From: JBBQKQ01 sp043719155
GTDB lineage: Bacteria; Patescibacteriota; Minisyncoccia; Phycocordibacterales; UBA5272
Reading direction: 5' to 3'
DNA: 64,000 nucleotides
Assembly: GCA_043719155.1 (NCBI GenBank)
Contig: JAYSUJ010000024.1
Coordinates: 1-64,000 of the forward strand
Each line of letters starts with the position of its first letter. Within the stretch, counting starts at the first letter, position 1. Below, one piece after another: positions 25,801 through 33,411 of the stretch. A program made the position numbers and the translations under genes. The notes beneath the pieces were generated by a model. That model ran no database searches. It was not told the origin of the DNA and was given only the letters and a program-made list of their open reading frames with translations.

Positions 25801-27964
25801 AAACTGGATAGCCAATTTTATTGGCTCTGGTGCCGTCTGTTTTTTTATATGAACTTGCAGGTGCATATTCAAAACTAGATTCACCGCCTAAATTGTTTTT
25901 AATTCCAGTAAGTAAATCGGCTTTCATTTTAGAAGCGGTCACAGAGAAAGTATTTGAGGTATTGGGAGAGCGGGCAATGTCAGGTAAACCGTCACCATTT
26001 AAGTCAGCCGAAAAAGCAATTTGGTATTGTATTTGTTCTGCCTCTGTAAAACCGTCAAAGTTAAAGTCGGTGTAGAGGTTATCGTAAAAAGACATTCCGT
26101 TAAAAATGTGCGAGTAATATGAAATTGGGAAATTGTATTGTGCGGAAGAAGTAGCGTCCAAAAGCACCATATCTTTTCCATTATTTAGCCAAATTTTTTT
26201 GTAAGTGTTATCTACAAAGCCATTTATACCGACTGCTGACTCGTTTAATTTATATACATTTATCAAATCATCCAGTCCATCATTGTTAATATCCAGATAT
26301 ACAAATGAAGCGTCTATCATTGCATCTCTGTTTTGTGAGAACCAACCAGTTGCTTTTAAGTCTGGGACTCTATCTCCGTCGAGGTTAGCAATTTTAAAAC
26401 CATTTGGATAACTTGGAAAGTTGGATTGTTCCCAGAATAATGAAGTTGTGGCATAAGTTCTTTCAGTTGAACTGGCTACAACAACTTGTGTGGTAGTTCC
26501 CACAACAACTGTTGAGGTTGAAGTTTTAATAGTATCCTTGTAATTTATTCCCTTTATTCCTGCTCCCAAAACATCTACATTTCCGTCACTGTCATAGTCA
26601 TAGAAAAAGTTATTAACAGGTTGATTTATATTTACATAAGAGTGAAATTGAGAGAGGAAAAATGGTATTTCGGCTGTTGGCATTTCTCGACAATCATAAC
26701 CTGGTTGAGAGTTAGTTTGGGGATTACAATTAGTAGTTTTGTCTAACAAAACTTTTTCAGTAAAGGTAAAATCTCCATCGTTTAGATAAACTTTTTTAAC
26801 TACACGGTGATTATTGTAATAATCTCCAAAGAAAGTTTGGCGAGAATATACCAGGTCATTAAAACCGTCACCATTTATGTCTACGATTCGGTCAAAGTTG
26901 TCTTTGGGAATACCCAATGTTTTAGTTTCTGTTTGTGGTTGAGAGTAAGTAAAAACAGTTTCTGGTAAAGTGGTTTGTGTTCCATTTTCACCAAATGCAG
27001 ATTCGATGATACCAGCAAGTAAACTTCTTTTACCATTTACACCAAGTGAATATCTAAAAGCAAAATTCTTGGTTTTATTTCCGTTTACAAATACCTCTGT
27101 TCCAAACATTCTTTTATTGTTCTTTATCAAGTATCCAGTTTGATAACTTTCTAGTTGGTCAGGACGATTTTCAAATGTAAAACGGACTTCGTAAATACCG
27201 GGCTGATTTAAGTGATTCGTATAGAAAATACTTTGTGGGTATACAAAATTATCGTCTTTAGAGTAAGTATATTTTATGGAGTTTCCAAATACGTCAACTA
27301 CCTCGGTTAAATACCAAGTGTGGATTTCAGAGGTTGAAGATGCAGAGTTTATTCTACTTTCAGTATTTCCTCCATAAACGTATTTCATACCAGAATTATC
27401 TTTAACTTCCCAAGTGTCACCAACACGAGTGAACTCACTGCGACCTGTGTCATTTTTCTTTGGAACAAAGATTTGAGAGGAGGTAGTCTTAACTAATTCT
27501 CCGTAGGTGTTTGAGGTAAAGTTTTCGTCTGTGTAGAGTTTAATTATTCCATTCTTGTTTACCCTTTGTATGTATGGAAGTGATAGGTCAAAACCAAACC
27601 CTACCCAGTTTTGATTATTTTCGTTTTGAGAGTTGTAGTTCACCGATATATCCGGAGTCATTCCATTTCTTCCCTCTGGAACTTTCAATTTGTAGTTATA
27701 TTGCAGTGAGCCAGTATTACCCTCGCTCTTTGGTTTGTTAGGTGAGTCAATAGTAACACCGCTTGAGCCAGTGGTAGAATAGTCATAAAAGACTGGGGCA
27801 GAGAAAACATTATTTACTCCCACACAACCAATTAAAATACCCATTAAAATTAAATTTTTTAATGGGTTGGGGAAACCACTTGGAAAACTACTAGACGATT
27901 CTTGTCTACGCATATTATTGTTATTTTTATTAAAATTACTCACTTTTAATGACTTTACTCTCAT
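19814..27964 (-). CDS. Giant secreted SpvB/RHS-repeat polymorphic-toxin-like protein
   Basis: About 2,716 residues from the ATG at 27964 (2,730 from 28006; MRRQE at 27913 is a third option). A signal segment NLILMGILIGCVGVNNVFSA is followed by an SpvB-like domain (GSLQYNYKLKVPEGRNGMTPD, WVGFGFDLSLPYI). Next come FG-GAP/VCBS-type repeats with DxNGDGxxD motifs (VDINGDGFNDLVY, DYDSDGNVDVLGAG, LDINNDGLDDLIN, DLNGDGLPDIARS), then many YD/RHS repeats, and the RHS core (TDHLNSIEKIL, NARYNSSNYGIFISPDPKN, YSYAVNDPIHKYDPDGK). The last 190 or so residues are Gly/Ala-rich and hydrophobic, then a polar end; I do not recognise this effector domain. Known RHS proteins form a cocoon around a C-terminal toxin. 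Two candidate immunity genes follow at once. Confidence 0.9.
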   Translation of the reverse strand: MRVKSLKVSNFNKNNNNMRRQESSSSFPSGFPNPLKNLILMGILIGCVGVNNVFSAPVFYDYSTTGSSGVTIDSPNKPKSEGNTGSLQYNYKLKVPEGRNGMTPDISVNYNSQNENNQNWVGFGFDLSLPYIQRVNKNGIIKLYTDENFTSNTYGELVKTTSSQIFVPKKNDTGRSEFTRVGDTWEVKDNSGMKYVYGGNTESRINSASSTSEIHTWYLTEVVDVFGNSIKYTYSKDDNFVYPQSIFYTNHLNQPGIYEVRFTFENRPDQLESYQTGYLIKNNKRMFGTEVFVNGNKTKNFAFRYSLGVNGKRSLLAGIIESAFGENGTQTTLPETVFTYSQPQTETKTLGIPKDNFDRIVDINGDGFNDLVYSRQTFFGDYYNNHRVVKKVYLNDGDFTFTEKVLLDKTTNCNPQTNSQPGYDCREMPTAEIPFFLSQFHSYVNINQPVNNFFYDYDSDGNVDVLGAGIKGINYKDTIKTSTSTVVVGTTTQVVVASSTERTYATTSLFWEQSNFPSYPNGFKIANLDGDRVPDLKATGWFSQNRDAMIDASFVYLDINNDGLDDLINVYKLNESAVGINGFVDNTYKKIWLNNGKDMVLLDATSSAQYNFPISYYSHIFNGMSFYDNLYTDFNFDGFTEAEQIQYQIAFSADLNGDGLPDIARSPNTSNTFSVTASKMKADLLTGIKNNLGGESSFEYAPASSYKKTDGTRANKIGYPVWTLKKEISKDGTGMISAREYIYEDASIIREGNFENTLAGFGKVTTIEVNSLKTISYYHQGNGDSVDEIKDSASKTGKLYKQETFNKNNSLEKRDLISYSEIFNPLTASSTAIVPVRNNTSVVDQNNGAVFTTASEYMFDNNLNKVKEISYGDVTTSSQTITDTNIADTKVLEISYNNSQTQTKKYLPTSKTLKDVNGNLLAKENYFYDNNLDSTISSGLLTQKDTYTGTTTKQSEKTVYDIVFGLPTLTVNSRGATTTIEYDTQKLFPIKTTNALGQINTFVYDYNTSKVKRSVDQNNLENRVEYDGFGRTVKTWKNNNLLEERVYSDANFPDVTVKKFFTATDTLSSVFYFDGFGKVIKTKTETVNNNYSTSDTFYDEVGNVVKESLPYTTYTLGRSDGITLPVYNYKTYVRDSFGRVIETKTVLGTDKANYGARSKIVFDKNNHQTGFVYDKDGLIKEVVENNSGVVYNTKYTYDILGNLVNILDSENAIRNIGYDFSNRKIYDELTNKGTSTSYTNTSYGEINDFVESIFTNGDKVKTTFDLLGRKATDTEVVSFATTTYIIIGTSTVATTTIIVTNNLLNEYIYDSCTNGLGKLCVASSSDGIVKKYSYNGSGEVDKIETVTNNSIWSPKSTQYFVYDLLGNIITTGDGVSTTTNELAKGKIKSIFFGDFYSTTTKVFENPEYNVLGQIVAYDRGILRTQNTYDDKNLNRISNTISFIGGKNSYDFGNINYVGLPTNIATSTASVVREKGLPGENLIQVSKTSGEYIYSTNPYTNVSVVKTLHPYANAIKITQVRARQGVESYYGTIQSNGINIGGYILYPSSPAQSFIDAIRNTTYMRRQDRDTSLDLLQFFGTTNPIGEEIVIPANLTLNTLDSGLVFSTNKSSGLATSSLVDAYYNFFVKEKVNQINDENSYIQLFKRNGSMGVPVWPDSGQTYNQCATGTAYSDKIFFNTIATNTWLKVDVNNNYLADYVNGTGAYIGVCILTGHSATNAQITLATSTPELKNTLSFSHNFQELYYRSDTGAENAYKIHAGLTLQYNASNTKPVISSLVINKQGQGLVANISVANTDIEKDAIIENEVYLRAKTNSTSTSNFIQLETVATTSIASTSYLVDKFPFSYNTDYEIFTRSRDINGDWSEYATSSYKTSDKLDRNTNTVFCKSITNTDLGSVNCPDPIFNVSNSSNFGQINIAASSNIASTTIDTFTVNQKEIRYVGNKLKKNAKYYYLLKDGTINMFTTGDFKSPQNTSYSYDTLSRIKSILRDEDNRFENTIYTYDELSRLTQVEKEDKVMKKVEETFSYSPTGKILSNTGNNYEYANTLAHTPSKVAKENISDNLNWDNKGRLASSTMLGDFVWNNLDRVKEIKKVNGNISTTSKYYYDTEGNRVLSFVINNNQITATTSSSTIKSRLFTPNQSIQNTGSTTSYQITLGNKPILNIDRIWKDIISQTVSTSTQYIQVATTTAVYTTATITVPTYKVSTSTVSKSLWVGLRETTINSLQWDEFKGIGTTSMIMSSATITPNTINYFVGKNGATSSNHIIKLTGLTTATQTLTLYFAGAKNNKSYTTSITEGTGVISKGITFTIGGTASGTMKYFNQSTQIILLPKTPDITLSINSSIATSTPSIDNYYILDSYLFTLKNLKYATTTTNVNVSTTTVSWITSTTSVPTIVTSTSTIYTPTSTLAIQTIVTDHLNSIEKILDFTIGTEISTSSYKAFGNVEKQGVTNGNRGYTNQQMDKENNLIYMNARYNSSNYGIFISPDPKNYEGEDKKIFLENPQLQNGYSYAVNDPIHKYDPDGKCPMCIGVGIGFIGGVAVQGINDYQNGSLSTFGDYMYSGGKGVAVVGAAAATAAGATAAGLGATGVLIVGSVGGGVGSAVIDSTVGNSLLDKNISTNSITTDAFATAFGGAVAGKLIGPTLGRPAEKLISQITSVATQNEIRKETIQNIPGLIMNNYFNGNNIKTNQITNVGSVNYLDWGLFQIQEIKSNKK

Positions 27965-28052
27965 AAAGATACCCACATAATACCATAATCTGTAATACTT
28001 AAGCAAATATGCTTTTTTGACTTATTTTAGGTGATTATGGTATATTCTGCCA

Positions 28053-28130
28053 ACTGGTTTACCAGTCTAGTTAGTTTTTTACTCTCAACTAATTAGGTGA
28101 CTTTTTCAAATGCCACCAGGACGCTGGTGG
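28053..28130 (+). promoter_or_regulatory. Structured leader between the RHS gene and the DUF4238 gene
   Basis: Plus strand: ACTGG-TTTA-CCAGT hairpin, then CTAGTTAG and CTAATTAG that can pair, then CCACCAG-GACG-CTGGTGG followed by T-rich TGTTTTGTT. The last resembles an intrinsic terminator. A possible -10 (TATATT) is near 28040. It could be an attenuator for the DUF4238 gene or a short RNA. Confidence 0.4.
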
Positions 28131-28164
28131 TGTTTTGTTATGAGTAAAATGTTAGAATTAGATT

Positions 28165-29277
28165 ATGGATAATCTTGAGGCAACTTTATTAGAAAAAATG
28201 TTTTCAAAATTACGTAGAAGACTTTTATTATTCATATTCAGAAAAAGACTTGGTAAATCAAAGTTTGCAGCGAGTATTTTGTTTAGAATAATAAATACTT
28301 TAGAAACTAGTAAGGGAGTTTACATAAACACAAAAGATATCGGGAATACCGACCACTTTGTTCCTCAATTTTTACTACGTAATTTTAGTATAGAAAAAGC
28401 AGGTCAAAACAAAGGATTAATTTTTGAATATCTGTTTTCTAAAAATGTAATTAAAAAGAGCGGGATAAAATCTGTTGCTTGTAAAAAAGATTTATATACA
28501 TTTAAAGATAAACTGGGTGAAAAGTCAGACTTCACTGAAAAAATTATTTATTCACAAAATTTGGAGTTATTCAGTGCGACAATTTTTCAAAGTATTGTGG
28601 ACGACAATAAAACTTTCAAACTGACCCCACTGGAAGAATCTACATTGGCAGTGTTTCTCTCTCACCAAATTACGAGAACACCTTATTTTCTAGACTCAAT
28701 AAAAAAATTTGTGATTTATCTTTATGAGAACGAAAAAATATTGTTTGAAGATTTCAACAAAATCGACTCGTTAGATTCAAAAATTATAAACAATGAATAC
28801 AATGTATCTTATGAAGATATTGTCAGTTTTGTCCCGAGAATAAACTTTGACGGACTTCATAATCATTTAGGATTACTGTCGTTGAGAATTGCAACTAAGT
28901 TAGCCGAGGGAATATACAAGGGTTATCTTGAAATAATTGATATTAAAGAAACAGTCACAAAAAACTTTGTAATATCAGACAATCCGGTGGTATTGTTCGA
29001 CCATAAACGAAAAGAAGTCTTGAAATTTCCTGCTTGGTGGGATTTAAGCAAAAAAGATATATTTATTTTCTTACCAATATCACCAAGTAAATGTATATTT
29101 TATTCCAAGTATGACACCAAACCTGGTTTTAAAGAATTAGAAGATAATCCCTTTATAGATTTAGTAAATTTTGGAAGTTATACAAACTGCACAAATTCAG
29201 TTTTTTCTAACAAAAAAAAGGTCCTGGAAACACATCTTGTAATGTATGAAAGTGAATTAAGAAATTATTTAACCTAA
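28165..29277 (+). CDS. DUF4238 family protein
   Basis: 370 residues. DHFVPQFLLRNFS near residue 60 is the DUF4238 signature, and VISDNPVVLF near 275 matches its second conserved block. An N-terminal basic region MFSKLRRRLLLFIFRKRLGKS precedes it. The biochemical role of the family is not established. It is the main plus-strand gene in the left and middle part of the element, divergent from the RHS gene, with a structured leader in between. Similar proteins are often found in accessory islands, so a defensive or toxin-associated role is possible but unproven. Confidence 0.75.
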   Translation: MDNLEATLLEKMFSKLRRRLLLFIFRKRLGKSKFAASILFRIINTLETSKGVYINTKDIGNTDHFVPQFLLRNFSIEKAGQNKGLIFEYLFSKNVIKKSGIKSVACKKDLYTFKDKLGEKSDFTEKIIYSQNLELFSATIFQSIVDDNKTFKLTPLEESTLAVFLSHQITRTPYFLDSIKKFVIYLYENEKILFEDFNKIDSLDSKIINNEYNVSYEDIVSFVPRINFDGLHNHLGLLSLRIATKLAEGIYKGYLEIIDIKETVTKNFVISDNPVVLFDHKRKEVLKFPAWWDLSKKDIFIFLPISPSKCIFYSKYDTKPGFKELEDNPFIDLVNFGSYTNCTNSVFSNKKKVLETHLVMYESELRNYLT

Positions 29278-29523
29278 TTTTTTGCACAAAAAATTGCGTG
29301 AAAAGTTTACTTGGTTATCCCCATATTTCCGCAATTTTCCTATGGACCACATTACACAAATTTAGGTAATATGTCGACGAACCAGAGAGTTGTAATTTCC
29401 TATTTTATCTATGAACCACTTTTCGTTAAAAATTGCAAAAAATGTATATCCAGTAAGGGTTATTCTCTAATTTACGTTTTACCTTGCTACCAAACTCATA
29501 CTGGTGACAAAAGTCGGCTCAAA

Positions 29524-30075
29524 TTACAGTTTTTTCTGTAAAAGTTTTGTAAATATTTTATGATTAGTTTTGCACTCTTTTAATTCCGGCAATAGCCCGA
29601 TAAACTCTGGTATTTCAAAGTAATTTAACGGCACTTTTTTGTCGTCAAAAAATTTAATCTTTTTCCCAGTCAGATGTTCCGGAAATATTATATTTGCAGT
29701 ATCTTTTTCTTCATTTTGAAAGTCAAATACTAGATTTGGAACAAGAGTGTCCCAACTACGAAGTATTGGAGGGTCGGAACTAATTATTCTGTTTTTAACT
29801 TGGATAAAATGTTTACAAATTGCATAAAAAGATTTAAGTTCTTGCCCCGCAACTATTTTAGGATTAGTTTTTGGGTCAAGTATGAAAAAGTTCAAATACC
29901 TAGATTTTAACTTTACGGGACTGTTTAATCCCTTGTGCGAGTCGCTGTAAAAAGTGTCCCAGAACCACAAAAAGGTAGGCCTGTCGTGTGTTGGTAGGAA
30001 ATTAAGACATAACTTACTCCCCTGGTTAAAAACCAGGATTTTACCAAGAAGTTTTAAGTAGTCTGTGTTTTGCAT
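29524..30075 (-). CDS. Hypothetical protein
   Basis: 183 residues from MQNTDYLKLLG at 30075; the longer frame from 30168 runs into the upstream gene's end and lacks support. The protein is mixed alpha/beta with several Trp and Phe (TFLWFWDTFYSDSH, SDPPILRSWDT) and a basic C-terminus. No signal peptide or membrane segment. I recognise no family. It is the last gene of a minus-strand group beginning at 32634, whose upstream members look secreted or membrane-anchored. Confidence 0.5.
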   Translation of the reverse strand: MQNTDYLKLLGKILVFNQGSKLCLNFLPTHDRPTFLWFWDTFYSDSHKGLNSPVKLKSRYLNFFILDPKTNPKIVAGQELKSFYAICKHFIQVKNRIISSDPPILRSWDTLVPNLVFDFQNEEKDTANIIFPEHLTGKKIKFFDDKKVPLNYFEIPEFIGLLPELKECKTNHKIFTKLLQKKL

Positions 30076-30107
30076 AAATTTTTTTAATAGTACTTTTTTA
30101 TTTAGAT

Positions 30108-30386
30108 TTAAATTTCCACAGTTTCCAAAGTATCCAGTGCGTCGCCCATATCTTGGTATGTTCCCCAAGCCGAATCTTTTGCTTCCTCTATATTATCATT
30201 CGCCTGCTGTAGTGCTTCTTCATAGTCTGATACACTTGTTTCCAAGTCCTCTACATCTGTTTCTAATGTGGAAATTTCACTCCATAATTCTAAATTTTTG
30301 TCACTTAAATTTGAATTACTTATATAAAACCATAAAGATATGATTATAATAGTAAATATACACAAAGTACTCTGATTGCTTCCCAT
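30108..30386 (-). CDS. Short membrane-anchored coiled-coil protein
   Basis: 92 residues. An N-terminal hydrophobic anchor TLCIFTIIIISLWFYI is followed by an acidic heptad-rich coiled coil SEISTLETDVEDLETSVSDYEEALQQA. It may be a bitopic membrane protein with an extracytoplasmic coiled coil. It begins nine bp after the peptidoglycan-binding-domain gene stop, so they are probably co-transcribed. Function unknown. Confidence 0.6.
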   Translation of the reverse strand: MGSNQSTLCIFTIIIISLWFYISNSNLSDKNLELWSEISTLETDVEDLETSVSDYEEALQQANDNIEEAKDSAWGTYQDMGDALDTLETVEI

Positions 30387-30394
30387 AACTATTT

Positions 30395-31483
30395 TTACCC
30401 AACTGCTTTTGTGATTAGTGCAATTTTTGTATCGTCATTCAAAATACCGGTAGGAGAAAGCCCGTTATCACTTTGGAAGTTTTTTAAGGCTGTTTTAGTT
30501 GCTTTTCCGAAATAGCCAGTGACTAGGGTATCTTTAGAAAGGAAACCTAGAAATTGCAGAACTTTCTGCAAAAGTTTTACATCGTCACCCCTTTGACCTA
30601 ATTTTAAATCTCTATCAAATGAGATTGAACTATATGTAGCCCCTGAAACTACCTCATTATTATTTACCTGTGTTTGAGTTGTGCTAACCGGCCTAACTGT
30701 AGAAAGAAAGCAAGATTTCTTGTCTGAAGTCCATTCATATCCTGTAGCACATCTACAACTAACATCATTTCCTTTTTTTGTCCCTGGTATTGCAAGTGAG
30801 TATGTTCCATAAGAATTTGAACAAGCGTTGTCTTGGGAAATACACGAACCGTTATGCAAAATTTCATAATCCGAGCATCTTATCTCTTCTATACATTTAC
30901 TCCTGTCTGCACCAATTTTAAAACCAGTTTTACACTGACATTTTAAAGTTGAGTCATCGTAGTAAGTTCCGTATCCGTGATTTTCTCTACAACTGTCGTC
31001 TTTACCTAAACACAGATTGCCTAGAGAGTTTTTTTGGTAGCCAGTATTACAGTAGAAACTATAACTACCATAGGCAGTTGAATTTGCTGGTGCTAACAAA
31101 CAATTATCTCCACTCTTATAATATCCTGAATTACAAAACAAAACACCATAAGATTTATACCCTCCAACAACATCTACACGAGAAGTTGCACTACTTCCAG
31201 TGTATGGAGAAATGTATAGACCTGGAAGATAGGTCGAAGTGTCATAATAGTTGTTTAAATAGGTACTTTCGCTTCCGCCGGCAGTTTCCCCTGTATACGG
31301 ATTTGTGTTTCCGGGAAAACTATAATTATTATATGGATTTCCGTCAGGACTTGAACGATAATATGAGGGTACATAAGTTCCGTTTGATTTCGTGTGGCCT
31401 TTCACATAGACATCAGCAAAAACAGAAGTTAGAAGAATGAACGGTAAAATTAGGAGTAAAAAAAAGTTTTTTAATTTATACAT
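30395..31483 (-). CDS. Secreted Cys-rich protein with peptidoglycan-binding domain
   Basis: 362 residues. A signal peptide (FFLLLILPFILLTSVFA) is followed by the YVKGHTKSNGTYVPSYYRSSPDGNPYNNYSFPGN block known from small secreted proteins. There are four or five EGF-like Cys units (CNSGYYKSGDNC, CNTGYQKNSLGNLC, CQCKTGF, CRCATGYEW), then a C-terminal PG_binding_1 domain (RGDDVKLLQKVLQFLGF, GYFGKATKTALKNFQ). It should attach to the cell wall and display a Cys-rich surface region. In an element of an episymbiont it could mediate contact with a host cell, but that is inference. Confidence 0.8.
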   Translation of the reverse strand: MYKLKNFFLLLILPFILLTSVFADVYVKGHTKSNGTYVPSYYRSSPDGNPYNNYSFPGNTNPYTGETAGGSESTYLNNYYDTSTYLPGLYISPYTGSSATSRVDVVGGYKSYGVLFCNSGYYKSGDNCLLAPANSTAYGSYSFYCNTGYQKNSLGNLCLGKDDSCRENHGYGTYYDDSTLKCQCKTGFKIGADRSKCIEEIRCSDYEILHNGSCISQDNACSNSYGTYSLAIPGTKKGNDVSCRCATGYEWTSDKKSCFLSTVRPVSTTQTQVNNNEVVSGATYSSISFDRDLKLGQRGDDVKLLQKVLQFLGFLSKDTLVTGYFGKATKTALKNFQSDNGLSPTGILNDDTKIALITKAVG

Positions 31484-31492
31484 AGAATTTAA

Positions 31493-31669
31493 TTATTTAT
31501 ACCAAGTCTTTACACCCTTGTGGTGAGAACAAGTCCCTCTATGGGAATTACTATAACTGTAAGTCCCGTCCCTACATTTAGCAGTTGGTGACTTTTTTGC
31601 ATCAGTGAGAGATATCGTTGATACAGAAATGAAAGCAACGACTAAAAACATTTGTGTTATTTTTTTCAT
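31493..31669 (-). CDS. DUF3761 small secreted protein
   Basis: 58 residues, read by hand. MKKITQMFLVVAFISVSTISLTDA is a signal peptide; the mature part has KCRDGTYSYS and GTCSHHKGVKTW, the DUF3761 pattern with two Cys and a His pair. The role is not known. It lies between two other secreted-protein genes in the same orientation, five bp after the gene at 31675. Confidence 0.8.
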   Translation of the reverse strand: MKKITQMFLVVAFISVSTISLTDAKKSPTAKCRDGTYSYSNSHRGTCSHHKGVKTWYK

Positions 31670-31674
31670 ATTCT

Positions 31675-32634
31675 TTACTTAAACCAGTTGAAAATGTAAT
31701 CTTTAAATCTTTTATAAACAGGAACCCACTCCTCTTTTTTGTCTTCGATTTTTATTTCTTTAATTTCAGTAGGCAATTCTTTTTTCTCGTTGGGAACTAA
31801 CTTTTCAATTTTCTCTACTGGAGTTGATGGGAGTGTTTCTTCTTTCGGGATTACTTTTTTAGTTGGTTTTGCGATAGGTGCAATTATTTTTGCAGGCGTT
31901 ATCACTTCCTCTGTTTTTATTTCAACTTTTATGTTTTTTTGCTCTACCGATGTTATTTTCGGTTGAGTTTTTAATTCTACTTTTTCTGCGACAAATGGTT
32001 TTCCATTGGGATACTTTGCCTTGTAAAGTGCTTTTACTCTTAATGCAACACTCTCATTTCTAATATACATATTCTGATATAGATTATTTGCTTTTTCTGT
32101 GGATAATGAGTCCATTAGTTCAAATAAAATTACAACCTTTTCTTGTGGATAATAGTTGTCTTTCGGTGTTGTTTTTTCTGCTTGGCTTGCTCTCAATTTG
32201 GCAATCTCTGCTTTCAATTCTGTAATTTGATTTTTATTTTGCTCTGTATTTTGTATTTGCGATTGGTGTAAAGCCTTTTGTTGGACCAAAGAATCTATTT
32301 GTGCTTGAAATTTTGCATCTATTTTTGCAGATAAAATATCATAGGCTGACTGAACAAAAGAGCCATTCTGTGCCATAGAACCTTTCAAATAGTTTTTTTC
32401 TATTTCCTTTTCTCTTTCTAATTCAGTTATCCTGTTTTCAATATCTAGTATAGAAATTCCAGGACTATTTTGAGATTGGTTTTCTAGTTTTCGTAATCTG
32501 TATTCCAAAGCCGATTTTTCTTCTTGTTGTTTAATGTAAACGTCGTCTGGTAGATAATTATAGTCGGTAGCAAAGGCACTTGTTTGTATTAAAAATACAC
32601 TTAAAATCAAAAAAGTTATTATTTTATTTTTCAT
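31675..32634 (-). CDS. Secreted or periplasmic coiled-coil protein
   Basis: 319 residues. A signal peptide MKNKIITFLILSVFLIQTSAFA precedes a long coiled coil (YIKQQEEKSALEYRLRKLENQ, ENRITELEREKEIEKN, LKAEIAKLRASQAE), a helical unit MDSLSTEKANNLYQNMYIRNESVALRVKALYKAKYP and a Lys/Pro-rich linker ending in VPVYKRFKDYIFNWFK. No catalytic motif. It follows a structured noncoding region that ends at its start codon. It may be a scaffold or surface-spanning protein; no family assigned. Confidence 0.6.
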   Translation of the reverse strand: MKNKIITFLILSVFLIQTSAFATDYNYLPDDVYIKQQEEKSALEYRLRKLENQSQNSPGISILDIENRITELEREKEIEKNYLKGSMAQNGSFVQSAYDILSAKIDAKFQAQIDSLVQQKALHQSQIQNTEQNKNQITELKAEIAKLRASQAEKTTPKDNYYPQEKVVILFELMDSLSTEKANNLYQNMYIRNESVALRVKALYKAKYPNGKPFVAEKVELKTQPKITSVEQKNIKVEIKTEEVITPAKIIAPIAKPTKKVIPKEETLPSTPVEKIEKLVPNEKKELPTEIKEIKIEDKKEEWVPVYKRFKDYIFNWFK

Positions 32635-32637
32635 ATT

Positions 32638-32801
32638 GTTTGTCGCGTTTTATTTTAAAGCCCTTTTCACACAAAAAACCTATCACTAGGAAAACCCGAG
32701 GGTTTACATACTCGTTTCCAAGTATGACGCGACAAACGCCCTAATGATAGGCTCTTTACATTTGTCGCGTTTTTGACCATATCCCAAATCTTATTTGGGG
32801 G
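32638..32801 (-). promoter_or_regulatory. Structured leader with competing helices (possible riboswitch-like element or sRNA)
   Basis: On the minus strand: an upstream hairpin (CCCAAAT-AAG-ATTTGGG), then CGCGACAAA (32769-32761), CCTATCATTAG (32751-32741), GTTTGTCGCG (32737-32728), hairpin CATACT/AGTATG, hairpin AAACC/GGTTT, then CTAGTGATAGG (32689-32679) closing a helix with CCTATCATTAG, a T6 run, and CGCGACAAAC (32647-32638) directly before the ATG at 32634. GTTTGTCGCG can pair with either CGCGACAAA copy, so at least two mutually exclusive or pseudoknotted folds exist. Confidence 0.5.
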
Positions 32802-32868
32802 TTAGGTCTCCGATATTTTATCGTCTAAATAATTATATCACAATTTTAAAAAGTAAAATTGGAAAAAA

Positions 32869-33345
32869 TTATAAGGCTTCAATTTCCTGCTGAAAATTCA
32901 ACCCCAGTATAGGCACCCCAAACCCTTTCCCCTCACTTCCTGTAACTTCTGTCCTGTTAGAATACCCCTCCTTTTTACCTAGTCTTTCACAGATAAATTT
33001 AGCCGTGTCTTGTTTAACTTTGAGGATAGAAGAATCTATAACTTTAATGGCTTTACCGCTTTTATTGGTCCTAGTTATTTCATAAGGTAAATTCAAAATA
33101 GTTTCTAATATTCCCTCGGCTTTACTCACAAAGTTCATTTTTCTTACTTTTTCACAGAACCACCCTGTATCAGTTATAGTTCTAGCGTAACTATCTTCAT
33201 AGCCAGCACTAATTGCAGATTGATAAGCATTTGCAAAGTTTAGTCCTTTTACATTAATATATTCCTCCCAACAGAGTTTCTGGCGAGGGTCTAAGAAGTA
33301 TTGGTTGGCTCCGTTTGGGTTGGTGGTTTTAGATTTGGTCTTCAT
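32869..33345 (-). CDS. Terminase-small-subunit-like protein
   Basis: 158 residues. The FANAYQSAISAGYEDSYARTITDTGW helix-turn-helix pattern, the LTPRQ-like LDPRQKLCWEEY start and the ERLGKKEGYSNRTEVTG ending match phage terminase small subunits (Terminase_2). Such proteins bind phage DNA ends for packaging. No large subunit, portal or capsid gene is present in the element, so it may act as a DNA-binding protein or in helper-dependent packaging. Inferred from pattern. Confidence 0.6.
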   Translation of the reverse strand: MKTKSKTTNPNGANQYFLDPRQKLCWEEYINVKGLNFANAYQSAISAGYEDSYARTITDTGWFCEKVRKMNFVSKAEGILETILNLPYEITRTNKSGKAIKVIDSSILKVKQDTAKFICERLGKKEGYSNRTEVTGSEGKGFGVPILGLNFQQEIEAL

Positions 33346-33411
33346 AGGTTAATTGTAGCAAGGATTATTGTAGAAGCAAGACCGGAAAAATGCTATACTG
33401 TCGTCAGATTT

